Below the pieces are notes generated by a model. That model was not told the origin of the DNA. It did not search any database and worked only from the letters and a program-made list of their open reading frames with translations. A stretch of DNA of 64,000 bases from Trifolium pratense (taxonomy: Eukaryota; Streptophyta; Magnoliopsida; Fabales; Fabaceae). This document shows, in pieces, positions 35,836 to 44,061 of the stretch; position 1 is the first letter of the stretch; each line of letters starts with the position of its first letter. The DNA lies in the NCBI RefSeq assembly GCF_020283565.1, contig NC_060062.1, positions 23,992,251-24,056,250 on the forward strand. Direction: 5' to 3'. The position numbers were made by a program, and so were the translations under genes.

Positions 35836-37855
35836 AGGAAATCCAAGTGCAACATTTATAAAAATAGTGCTAGAAAATAAAAACCTTTTAGCCTATATAG
35901 ATACAGGTGCAACCCTTTGTTTTGGAAGAAAATCGATCTCTAGGAACTGGGATAGATTAGAAAAGCCAAAGGAAATAGTTGTTGCAGACAAGTCAAAACA
36001 TCAAATATGGTTTAGCCTTAAGGATGTATCTATAGAAATTGAAGGATATAAGTTTTTTATCCCTACAATTTATTTACATGATTCAGGTCTTGATCTAATC
36101 ATTGGAAACAATTTTCTAAAATTATACGAACCCTTTATTCAAAGGAGTAATACAATTTCTCTTCGATGGAAAAATCTTGGAAATCCAGACGAAAAGAAAA
36201 TGATTACTACAAAAATAATTACTAGAAATGAAATTTTAAAAATGATTTCTGGCAATTTGAAAAAACTTAGTTCTATTTGGGAAGAGTATAAATTCTTTTC
36301 AACTTTGGAAGAAAGACTCGATGAAGTTTGTTCTGATGATCCATTAGATAATCAGAAAAATACTAATCATGAATTAATAGTAATTCGACTTAAAAACTCG
36401 AATGAAGAAGTCAATGTTCCTAATAGAATTCCATATACTATTAAGGATGTTGAAGAATTCAAAACTGAGTGTAAAGATTTACTTGAAAAAGGATTAATAA
36501 GACCTTCTTCAAGCCCACATTCAGCTCCAGCTTTTTATGTCGAAAATCATAACGAGATAAAAAGAGGGAAAAGAAGAATGGTAATTAACTATAAGAAACT
36601 CAATCTTGCAACCATTGGAGATTCTTATGGATTACCTAGAAAAGATTTTATTTTTGAAAAAATTAAAGGTTGTAACTATTTTTCATCCCTTGATGCAAAA
36701 TCAGGATACTATCAGCTAAGACTTTCTGATGAAACAAAACCTTTAACGGCATTTTCATGTCCGCCACAAAAACACTTTGAATGGAATGTTTTACCCTTTG
36801 GGTTAAAACAAGCACCTTCAATATATCAAAGATTTATGGATAATTCTTTACAAGGATTAGACCATATATGTCTTGCATATATTGACGATATACTTATTTT
36901 TACAAAAGGAACAAAAGAACAACATATCAAGGCTGTTGAAATAGTTCTTTTAAGAATTAAAGAAAAAGGAATTGTTATTTCAAAAAAGAAATCACAACTT
37001 TGTAAAACTGAAATTGAGTATCTCGGAGTAATCATAAAAGATAATGGAGAACTCAATTTAGCACCACATACCCAGGAAAAGATTTCCGCTTTCCCTGATG
37101 TATTAGTGGATAGAAAACAAATTCAAAGATTCTTAGGATGTTTGAATTATATTGCCAATGAAGGATTTTTTAAAAACTTGGCAAAAGAAAGAAAAATTTT
37201 ACAAAAGAAAATTTCTGAAAAAATTCCTTGGTTATGGACAGACGAAGATACTAAGATTGTGAAAACAATTAAGAGTAAAATTCAAGTCCTACCAAAGCTT
37301 TACAATCCCACAAATAATGACTTTCTAGTTGTCGAAATTGATGCATCCAAAGATACATGGGCAGGATGTATGAGAGCTTTCCCTAACGGAAAAGCAACAT
37401 TAAAACTCAATGAGTTTGGTGAAAATCTGAGAGTAACCTCAGATATACAATCTGATCTGATTTCGAAAGAAGGAAAGACAGATAAAAAACAAAATTTGGT
37501 AGATTACTCTGCTAAATTTAATATAAAAGAAAAAGAGTTATTACTCTGTAAATACATATCGGGAACTTTTTCTGATACAGAAACAAGATATCCGATAGCT
37601 GAGTTAGAAACACTTGCATGTGTTCGAGTATTAGAAAAATGGAGAGTAGAACTTCTACCCTCTAGGTTTCTTTTGCGAACAGATTCAAAATATCTAACAG
37701 GATTCTGGAGATATAATATAAAAGCAGATTATAAAAGCGGACGATTAATTCGTTGGCAGATGAAATTACAACAATTTCAACCATACATTCAGTATATAAA
37801 ATCTGAAAACAACAGTTTTGCAGATACTCTTACACGGGAATGGAGCAAGCAATAA
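35813..37855 (+). CDS. Caulimovirid polyprotein: aspartic protease, reverse transcriptase, RNase H (ORF V)
   Basis: 680 aa, the normal size for this polyprotein. Protease: YIDTGA with catalytic D30 and a later LDLIIGNNF flap/hinge-like segment. Reverse transcriptase: begins near residue 205 (IPYTIKDVEEF), has SLDAKSGYYQ, LPFGLKQAPSIYQRFM and the catalytic YIDD at 356-359. RNase H: acidic residues D510 (VEIDAS), E in AELETLA (about 600), D624 (RTDSKY) and D671 (FADTL). It copies pregenomic RNA into viral DNA. It starts inside the coat ORF and overlaps the transactivator by 16 nt. No disruption is visible and all key residues are present, which is unusual for an old integrated copy. Confidence 0.95.
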   Translation: MSKKVLGKGNPSATFIKIVLENKNLLAYIDTGATLCFGRKSISRNWDRLEKPKEIVVADKSKHQIWFSLKDVSIEIEGYKFFIPTIYLHDSGLDLIIGNNFLKLYEPFIQRSNTISLRWKNLGNPDEKKMITTKIITRNEILKMISGNLKKLSSIWEEYKFFSTLEERLDEVCSDDPLDNQKNTNHELIVIRLKNSNEEVNVPNRIPYTIKDVEEFKTECKDLLEKGLIRPSSSPHSAPAFYVENHNEIKRGKRRMVINYKKLNLATIGDSYGLPRKDFIFEKIKGCNYFSSLDAKSGYYQLRLSDETKPLTAFSCPPQKHFEWNVLPFGLKQAPSIYQRFMDNSLQGLDHICLAYIDDILIFTKGTKEQHIKAVEIVLLRIKEKGIVISKKKSQLCKTEIEYLGVIIKDNGELNLAPHTQEKISAFPDVLVDRKQIQRFLGCLNYIANEGFFKNLAKERKILQKKISEKIPWLWTDEDTKIVKTIKSKIQVLPKLYNPTNNDFLVVEIDASKDTWAGCMRAFPNGKATLKLNEFGENLRVTSDIQSDLISKEGKTDKKQNLVDYSAKFNIKEKELLLCKYISGTFSDTETRYPIAELETLACVRVLEKWRVELLPSRFLLRTDSKYLTGFWRYNIKADYKSGRLIRWQMKLQQFQPYIQYIKSENNSFADTLTREWSKQ

Positions 37856-39321
37856 AGATCTTGCAACATAATCTGAAACAAAAAGACGAGCAGATTGAAG
37901 CTACTCAACAGCGTCTTACAAAACTCTCTTCTGAGAGGGGGGAGATAATTACAACATTACAAAATTTGCAACAATATACAGCAAATACAAACATCAGTGA
38001 ATCAACTGAAGAAAAAAGCAGCAGCAACACCAAAGAAAATTGGGACTTGCTTGGACAAGATTCTGGAAAATACAACTACTATGTAAAGTATTCAGCTCCA
38101 GAAAGCTCGAAGATTCCAATTGAAGCAATAGCACCAAGTGATTTGAAAAAGGAACAAGAATCTTCAGAAATATCTTCAGACAGCAAGAAATCATGGGCTG
38201 ATGAAGTAGAAGAAGAAGATGAAGCAAGAAAAAATGGTTTGTCAACAACTATCCAAACAAACGATCCCGTAAACAATGAAATAGGGAAGTTTGAAGCTTA
38301 TGTCATTTTCGATGGTCCAATGAAAGGGATCTACAGAAAATGGGCAATAGCAAAACAGCACATCATCGGAAAAAATGTACGCCACAAAGGCTACAAAACC
38401 ATTAAAGAAGCAGAACAAGCTCTTTACGGTCCTTACAAGGAAATTACAGCAGCAAAAGATATCCAAAGATCTTCAACAATGGAGTCAAAAAAGAAGCTGT
38501 CAATTGATAAAATCCGCCAGCTAGAACATCAAAAAACATTCCACTTAGCAGACCCAACTTTCACAGAGTTTAGTCTTAGATGGAAATGGATAAATAACTA
38601 TATAGAAGAATTCTCTACAGATTGCTTCTACCCAACAAACAAGTATGGATGTTCAAAAACGGTCCTACTTCCAGGAATAGACAATCAGCTTTGTCTATCA
38701 TTCTTTCAAAATGGATTGATCAGCACAATTTATCTCGAAGAAAAAGAACAAAGAAGTTTTGGAGAACTCAAATACTTTCCAGAAGAACTTCAAAACCTAG
38801 TACAAAAATTCAACAATCTCTTTGCCAAAGGAAAAGAAATATTCCTTCAAATTGATTCAACATATCCATGGTACGATGAAATTACTCTGGATTTAACTAT
38901 AAAACCACAATATCTCATCAAAATAGGGATATCGAACAAGACATACCCAACTATGTCGAAAGAAAAAAATGAATGGCACCCAGCCAGTTACATTGCACAG
39001 ATGAAACACTTCAGACAAAAGGTTACCAGGTTAACCCAGCAAACAAACTACAGGGTTGTTTACGACGATCCATTAACAGTCGTTTACAGCGATTCCAGAA
39101 AGCCAGCCAAGGAGAAAGATTTACAGGCTGTTAAAAAACTTGAAGAAAGAGTTGACCAGCTAAAGGAAGACTACACAAAACTACCCATGGTAATTAGAGA
39201 AGAACTGTGTACAAGTTTTACACAAAATTACAAAGGACACGTGTGTGAAATCTGTCCGCCAAAATCGTCGGCACAAAACGACAAGGAAGCACTCAGTGGA
39301 AAACAACACGTCACAATGTAG
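37840..39321 (+). CDS. Caulimovirid transactivator/viroplasmin (ORF VI)
   Basis: 493 aa. Residues about 149-197 (GKFEAYVIFDGPMKGIYRKW, then KGYKTIKEAEQAL) match the viroplasmin domain of caulimovirid inclusion-body proteins, which is related to the nucleic-acid-binding domain of eukaryotic RNase H1. In known members this protein forms the virus factory and permits reinitiation at downstream ORFs of the polycistronic RNA, fitting the overlapping ORFs here. The N-terminus is a predicted coiled coil (about 1-45) followed by an acidic linker; the C-terminal part is Lys/Glu-rich. The ORF starts within the polymerase ORF and is followed by the large intergenic region. It is open throughout. Confidence 0.85.
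   Translation: MEQAIKILQHNLKQKDEQIEATQQRLTKLSSERGEIITTLQNLQQYTANTNISESTEEKSSSNTKENWDLLGQDSGKYNYYVKYSAPESSKIPIEAIAPSDLKKEQESSEISSDSKKSWADEVEEEDEARKNGLSTTIQTNDPVNNEIGKFEAYVIFDGPMKGIYRKWAIAKQHIIGKNVRHKGYKTIKEAEQALYGPYKEITAAKDIQRSSTMESKKKLSIDKIRQLEHQKTFHLADPTFTEFSLRWKWINNYIEEFSTDCFYPTNKYGCSKTVLLPGIDNQLCLSFFQNGLISTIYLEEKEQRSFGELKYFPEELQNLVQKFNNLFAKGKEIFLQIDSTYPWYDEITLDLTIKPQYLIKIGISNKTYPTMSKEKNEWHPASYIAQMKHFRQKVTRLTQQTNYRVVYDDPLTVVYSDSRKPAKEKDLQAVKKLEERVDQLKEDYTKLPMVIREELCTSFTQNYKGHVCEICPPKSSAQNDKEALSGKQHVTM
37933..37945 (+). other. Purine tract, candidate plus-strand primer (start of ORF VI)
   Basis: GAGAGGGGGGAGA, the most G-rich purine run of the integrated virus, placed about 90 nt into ORF VI. 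Confidence 0.45.
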
Positions 39322-39490
39322 TGGCAGACAAATGTGGGTCGGATAAGACTGCCTTATCACTAAGGCATCTACTTTATGTAAATTATTGTTTGTCCGTTTT
39401 CTTTAGTGCGTTTTTTCTTTTGCTTTAATAGCTATCACGGATAGGGACATGTGAACTACTTGTGAGTCCTACTCCGCTATAAATAAGAGC
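39308..39490 (+). promoter_or_regulatory. Pararetroviral promoter (intergenic region)
   Basis: A clear TATAAATA box at 39479-39486 follows the transactivator stop. About 170 nt upstream lies ACGTCA (39309-39314), the reverse of the TGACG core bound by plant TGA/bZIP factors at as-1-type elements. A 7-bp inverted repeat (TGCCTTA/TAAGGCA, 39350-39367) lies between. A start near 39510 is expected for the pregenomic RNA. Activity is not shown by sequence. Confidence 0.65.
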
Positions 39491-39839
39491 CTTGATGCTC
39501 GTTTGTAATCAGAATGAAAATTAAGTTTGAATGAAGTTTTTCATTTCTCCTAAAATTTTAAAATTTTAGTGTTGATAGTTGAGGTAATACTCTGGAGCTA
39601 TCAGAACGTTGAGGTAATACTCTGGAGCGTTCACAAATCAAAATTCGAAAGAATCATAGACGGTCGTAGTGGACTGATAACAGAGACGAAAGTCATCTAT
39701 TCAAAATCAAATTCAAGAATATCAAATCAGGTAAAAATATGTTTATGTTAAGTTTATTTAACATCTTTCAATACTATGGAATATCAAAGTTCTGTTTAAA
39801 TAATGTTCAAATACATGTTAAAATATTTCAAAGATCAAT
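39491..39839 (+). promoter_or_regulatory. Viral leader with possible poly(A) region
   Basis: Untranslated stretch before the movement protein. It holds TTTGTA at 39502-39507 (like the upstream poly(A) enhancer known in caulimoviruses), a 21-nt direct repeat (39578-39598 and 39608-39628), and a 60-codon sORF (39569-39751) that reads through the repeat. No canonical AATAAA sits at the expected place. Small ORFs in such leaders are normal. Confidence 0.45.
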
Positions 39840-40751
39840 ATGACTGAAGTATCATATTTCGAAGAAACATCTAGCTATCACACAGATGTTATCTGTGATA
39901 ATAAAATAGAAAGTGCAGAATTATCTTTAACTGCAGAAGAAAATTTCAAGAAGAAATATAGCATTTTCAAAAATATTTTCTCAAGAAAAAATATTCTGAA
40001 ATTTGGAATAATGACAGGAGAAGAAGCAATTCCCATTGATTCTACTCATGGAAATATAGTTATATCTACTATAGATACAGCTCAACTTAAAGAAAGAATT
40101 AAAACTTTTTCAGAAAATGAAAGATCTAAGATCGGTTATATTCATATATCGACCATTCAAATTTTAATTAAAAGTACTTTTATGAAAGGTATTAATTCAC
40201 CTCTAGAAATAGCTTTAAAAGACTCTAGAATTCTAGACATAGATCAAGCAACAATTGCAAAAGGAAATTGCAATCTAAAATATGGTAAAATCAAATTTGA
40301 TATAAATTTACAAATTGGTTTATCCCTAAAAGATAAGGATCTTGATAGATCTATAGTTTTTCATTATAAAATGAAAAACAAAAATTTTATGAAAAAAGGT
40401 AATCACCCCTTTACCATTTACTATAGAATTAACTATGCTCTGAGTAATTCACATCACAGTATAGAATTCAAAGGAAAAGACACAATTCATATTGACGAAT
40501 TGTTTGCACCTATAGTGACTCTAAAGTCACCTATATTCAAAAGCCTAGCAAGGAATAGTTGTTCTTTGATAGAAGCTGACAGAGATCTGTTTGAGGAAAC
40601 AGAAGACAAATCGTTATTCAGAAGCAAAAGCCTTAGAATAACACCACCCAAAAGAGATTTTTATATCTCAGAACAAAAAGAGCTAAGTAAGCTACATAGT
40701 TCAATAGAAGGACTATCCTTACAAGTCCAAAATTTAGATAGAAAAATCTAA
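39840..40751 (+). CDS. Caulimovirid movement protein (ORF Ia, 30K family)
   Basis: 303 aa. The middle region has the pattern of the 30K movement proteins: IHISTIQILIKSTFMKGINS, ALKDSRILD, and a strand-rich core (KIKFDINLQIGLSLKD). The C-terminus has a short amphipathic helix (SKLHSSIEGLSLQVQNLDRK), as in other caulimovirid movement proteins where it binds the virion-associated protein. It would enlarge plasmodesmata for cell-to-cell transport of virions or nucleoprotein. It is the first ORF after the leader; its stop lies 3 nt before ORF Ib. No disruption is seen. Confidence 0.8.
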   Translation: MTEVSYFEETSSYHTDVICDNKIESAELSLTAEENFKKKYSIFKNIFSRKNILKFGIMTGEEAIPIDSTHGNIVISTIDTAQLKERIKTFSENERSKIGYIHISTIQILIKSTFMKGINSPLEIALKDSRILDIDQATIAKGNCNLKYGKIKFDINLQIGLSLKDKDLDRSIVFHYKMKNKNFMKKGNHPFTIYYRINYALSNSHHSIEFKGKDTIHIDELFAPIVTLKSPIFKSLARNSCSLIEADRDLFEETEDKSLFRSKSLRITPPKRDFYISEQKELSKLHSSIEGLSLQVQNLDRKI

Positions 40752-40754
40752 GAG

Positions 40755-41228
40755 ATGCCTGGAGCAACTTGGGCATACCTTTTAGAATTAGAGTTAGAAG
40801 AATACCAAAAAACTCTAAAAATGATTCTAGAAAAAGACCCCACACATATCTACGGATTCTATGATGTGGTTAAGTATAATATAGAGCGCCTTGAAGGCAC
40901 TATAGAATGGGCATCACAAACCCAAACATATGATGAAAACGACGTTAGAAGTTTTCAAAAATGTCTCCAAAGAGACTTAAATCTCTCAAGGATTCAAAAG
41001 ACTCTCGAAAAATTACCTTCCGCAGATGCAGCTACTATGCAGCTACCTCTGACGAAAACTCTGGTATCAGAGCTTAACATCCATCCAAGGTTTAAAAATA
41101 AAAAGAAAAATCTTTTTAAAAAAAAAACAGTTTGGTCAAGAACCGATTTAAAAGAAAAACTTTTAAAAACGGTTTTGTCAAGAACCAATTTAAAAAGAAC
41201 AACAAAGGATGACATGGTAATAGTATAA
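40755..41228 (+). CDS. Soymovirus-like ORF Ib protein
   Basis: 157 aa, starting 3 nt after the movement protein stop. The first 90 residues look helical and mildly acidic. The tail is very basic, with two similar Lys-rich repeats (KKTVWSRTDLKEKLLKTV and LSRTNLKRTTKDD). The tRNA-Met primer site is inside the ORF (41062-41073) and is translated there as part of LVSEL. I know of no function for ORF Ib. The end at 41228 coincides roughly with the viral/host border, so the last residues could be host-derived. Confidence 0.65.
   Translation: MPGATWAYLLELELEEYQKTLKMILEKDPTHIYGFYDVVKYNIERLEGTIEWASQTQTYDENDVRSFQKCLQRDLNLSRIQKTLEKLPSADAATMQLPLTKTLVSELNIHPRFKNKKKNLFKKKTVWSRTDLKEKLLKTVLSRTNLKRTTKDDMVIV
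41062..41073 (+). other. Viral tRNA-Met primer-binding site
   Basis: TGGTATCAGAGC, complementary to the 3' end of initiator tRNA-Met; by convention map position 1 of caulimovirids. It marks the minus-strand discontinuity of virion DNA and lies about 160 nt from the right integration border. Confidence 0.9.
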
Positions 41229-41422
41229 TTGTTGTATTTTTGGCATTGAATGTGTCCCTATAGCATTGCTCTTACATTTTGATATAATATATTTATATAT
41301 GATATAATTTATTGGTTATGTCTTAAATTATAAATCATTTTATATGAGAGAATATATTTAATTGAAATAAAATAATATTTGAGACTGATTTTTGTCAAAT
41401 GTCTTTAATTTCGATTTCTCAG
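41229..41422 (+). other. Intron-like sequence right of the pararetrovirus
   Basis: AT-rich, ending in TTTCTCAG before exon-like fragment B. No gene is seen. Confidence 0.4.
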
Positions 41423-41478
41423 GTAGATGAGATTGAGGATCAAGCAGCTGATGATATTGAGCTTAATTATCGAGACAG
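41423..41478 (+). pseudogene. Exon-like fragment B of the unidentified host gene
   Basis: 56 nt between TTTCTCAG and GTAGTT, reading VDEIEDQAADDIELNYRD plus two bases. Joined in phase to fragment A it gives a continuous acidic/helical stretch, suggesting the virus sits in the intron between them. The protein is not identified. Confidence 0.5.
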
Positions 41479-42322
41479 GTAGTTTTAATAATTTTAATAT
41501 TTTAATTGGTTCATGTTTATATAGTCACTACAAAAAAAATTGTCTTTTGCGACTGATATGTAGCGGCTGTTCTTTGGAACCGTCGCCGCTATCATATTTT
41601 CAAGATAGTTTGTGGCCGTTCAATCCTAAACCGTTGTGATTTTTTCTAATTCCGCGCGACTTCACACACTCAAATCACTCTATTTTTCTCTCCAGGATTT
41701 CAATTTTTTTTCTCAAACCCTTTCTTCTTCACATATTCGTTCAAAATCGATTCCTTCAATCGCTTTGTTCTTCACATATTTTTTTTCTCAAATTCATTCA
41801 ACTTAAGCTTCAATCTTCACAATCCAGGTTCATTCAGTTAAATTTGCTAATTAGGTTCACTTAATTTAGTATGATTTTGAAATTTGGTAATTAGGTTTTT
41901 GACATTTCAATGTTTGTTCCCATATTCAGCTTCTGCTTCCTTCAATCAAGCTTCAGATTCGTTTTTCGCCGAGATTGGTTCAAATATTCAGCTTCTGCTT
42001 CAGATTCGTCCTACAGCTATGTTCATTCAAACTTCAAAATCCAGGTTCATTTGGTTAAATTTTATTTCCAATTTTACTTTAAAATTTTATGCAAATCAAA
42101 CCCGATTATTCAGTTATGATTCAGTTATTGAACTTAGTTAAAAGGTATACAAATGGATAATAGATGCAAAATGGATAGAAATTTAACCTAAGTATTTTAG
42201 TGATTGTCAATAAATGCACTCTTTAGAGTTTGTACTTTGGTTCACCTAGTGAGCATATATGTTAGTTATTGTTAAAAATTTCAATCTAGTGATGCAACGG
42301 AACAGTAGACAACATCTCAGTA

Positions 42323-42470
42323 CACTACAAGAAAAACTTTAATTTGTCACAAATGCTTAGCGGTGGTTCCTATCAACCGTTGTGGCTATTTTTCATTTTA
42401 GAGGATTGCGGCCATTACCTTTAAACGTTCGTGACTTATTTCATAATCGCGGAATCGCGTTGCCTCTTTT
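42323..42470 (+). other. Second CACTA 5' terminus with subterminal repeats
   Basis: CACTACAAGAAAAAC followed by AGCGGTGG, AACCGTTGTGG and similar motifs, like those after 41526. Either an alternative 5' end of the same element or a remnant of another CACTA element. The flanking 3 bp (GTA) do not match the AGT after 43863. Confidence 0.5.
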
Positions 42471-42590
42471 TTTTTCCCTTAGCCAATAGTAGCTTGTGCC
42501 TTGTGGCAGTGATTTTTAGATATTGTGTTGTTGAATGTCATGGTTCTAACTTCTAAGGATCATAACACCATGTACCTTAAATTTGTGTAG

Positions 42591-43495
42591 GGTAATCTCA
42601 ATTTGATAACACAAGCATTGGAAGCAGTTGGTTGTCGGGTGGAGGTGATACCAGATCCAACAACTGTTCATTTCCATCTACCGAACCACCTCCTTGTTCG
42701 AGTGCACAGAGAGTATGACAAATTCATTGAAGAACTTACGAGTTATTTTCCCCATGAAAAGGACGGTATCCTCAAATTCTATGGTGAATGCTGGAAGGTC
42801 TGTCTTAATTGAGGTGACTACAGCTCCCTTATAAGGTGTTTTTGCCTCCACTTGTAATTCACTTTTTCTTAAAAGCTTATTTGTATGATGGCTAGATTTT
42901 CAATGCCTTGAATTCATTGGAGTTGAAGTCGCTAGAGGAGCCACTCTACCTTTTTGGACAGTTTTTTCAGAAGCCACTTGAATGCTTGACAATAGGTACT
43001 TTAATTTCTTATTTGTTTGTTTTGAATATGTGGCTACAATGCTAAAATCGTAAATTCCAATTTCGAAAGTAGTTTTGGTTCCTATTAGCTTTTCTGATCA
43101 CATTATTATATGACAGCCTATTATTTGCTTCAAAATGCTGGAGCCATAGCCCGGAAGTATATTCAGGATCCACAATTGTTGTCTTTCATAGACGCAGAGG
43201 TAGATACAACTAGTAATTTGATTCAGTTAGAAAGTTCACATAATTTAATAGGAAAGTGTTAATAATCGTGAAGAATTATCCTACGAAATGTGTTTCATTA
43301 GCTAAAATAAACAGTGCCACATTAGCTATTCATGATAAATATTTTTTTATTCTAAATAGCACCAGTCATTCACTAATTATTCAGTTTATTTACACATGAT
43401 CGGTAATTTTGCTTCATAAAAACTCTATGGTATTGCAGTGTTTTATAGTGAGCACGGTCAACGCTTTGCAGACTGCAATGATCAATGCTAGCATG
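42591..43495 (+). pseudogene. CRTISO: Carotenoid isomerase gene fragment, four exons
   Basis: Four exons, 42591-42797, 42896-42995, 43117-43199 and 43439-43495, all with GT/AG borders and compatible phases and without stops. They encode about 149 residues of prolycopene (carotenoid) isomerase: [56 protein letters not shown], then CFIVSTVNALQTAMINASM. The enzyme is plastidic and converts tetra-cis-lycopene to all-trans-lycopene. Here the FAD-binding N-terminus and most of the C-terminal half are missing, so the piece cannot be active. It lies in a CACTA element and looks captured. Its open frame suggests recent capture; antisense or chimeric transcripts are possible but unproven. Confidence 0.9.
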
Positions 43496-43608
43496 GTAAC
43501 TTGTTCACCCAGCCTTTTGCATTTTTTCATTTCATTCATGCAATGTTCTTATTGTACTTTTGAAAGTGTCTTGGAGAGAAGTTATGCTTCCATTTCATTG
43601 CTCTGTAG

Positions 43609-43845
43609 GGACACCAAAGACACATCGACGATACCTAGCCCGCGATAAGGGTACCTATGCATGTTAAGACAAATTCTATGAAATGTTAAGCCAAATCTTT
43701 ATTACTTGTGTATATTTTTTCATCTGAACTTAAACCTCAACTCTAACTCTAGGTAGGGACACCAAAGACACATCGATGATACCTAGCCCGCGATGAGGGT
43801 ACTTATGGACCAATGCCGTGCAGCATTCCAAAACCGTCACTAAAA
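43609..43845 (+). pseudogene. CRTISO: Two copies of a late carotenoid isomerase exon piece
   Basis: At about 43609-43664 the plus strand reads GTPKTHRRYLARDKGTY, and at about 43757-43845 a second copy ends in GTYGPMPCSIPKPS, both typical of the C-terminal part of CRTISO. Each follows a TAG acceptor-like site. The second copy has a CGA-to-TGA stop (THR then stop). Exons between 43495 and this piece are missing. Confidence 0.75.
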
Positions 43846-43916
43846 GCCAAATTTCTTGTAGTGAGTATTGTTTATTTTATTTTATTTTATTTTATTTTAT
43901 TTTTCTTTCTTATTAG

Positions 43917-44061
43917 TTACATGGTGGATGGATTGTTAAGACTGGACAAGTCTTCAATTCTTGGGATCGTTGGAAGGGACCACCTGAAAGGAATGAAACG
44001 TGATTGGGAGGAGAAGACTGGAATACCTCAAAATAGTTTCTTGAATTTTCGTTCTGATTAA
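43917..44061 (+). pseudogene. Terminal exon-like fragment C of the unidentified host gene
   Basis: Follows a long pyrimidine-rich tract and TTATTAG just beyond the CACTA element. In phase with fragment B it reads SYMVDGLLRLDKSSILGIVG, then RDHLKGMKRDWEEKTGIPQN and a stop at 44059-44061. Without the CACTA element the intron would be about 130 bp. Duplicated in reverse at 44478-44622 by the palindrome. Protein not recognised. Confidence 0.35.

Larger units (their letters stand above)
33714..41228 (+). mobile_element. Endogenous caulimovirid, soymovirus-like, nearly one genome long
   Basis: About 7.5 kb of reverse-transcribing plant virus DNA. In order: part of ORF II, III, coat protein, Pro-RT-RNase H, transactivator, intergenic promoter/leader, movement protein, ORF Ib holding the tRNA-Met site. 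Coding ends overlap by a few bases, as in caulimovirids that use reinitiation. As I recall, the tRNA primer site inside ORF Ib is a soymovirus trait; gene order also fits. No stop or frameshift breaks any recognisable ORF. The copy is linear without visible terminal redundancy, opened about 160 nt past the primer site, so ORF II may lack its start. Intron-like host DNA flanks both sides. Exact borders are approximate. Confidence 0.85.
41526..43863 (+). mobile_element. CACTA transposon carrying carotenoid isomerase exons
   Basis: 2338 bp from CACTACAAAAAAAATTG to TTTCTTGTAGTG, flanked by the 3-bp repeat AGT (41523-41525, 43864-43866), the CACTA duplication length. Imperfect terminal repeats continue for ~30 bp (CTTTTGCGACTG against CTTTTAGTGACGG), and subterminal CCGT/ACGG repeats follow, as in plant CACTA elements. 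No transposase is present. The interior holds four consecutive CRTISO exons in plus orientation plus two copies of a later CRTISO exon piece. A second CACTACAAGAAAA end at 42323 shares 12 of 12 terminal bases with the 3' end, so the true 5' border could be there instead. Confidence 0.65.

Noticed and set aside
39569..39751. 60-aa ORF before the movement protein
   Set aside because: Leader sORF created by the 21-nt direct repeat; caulimovirid leaders normally contain such sORFs.
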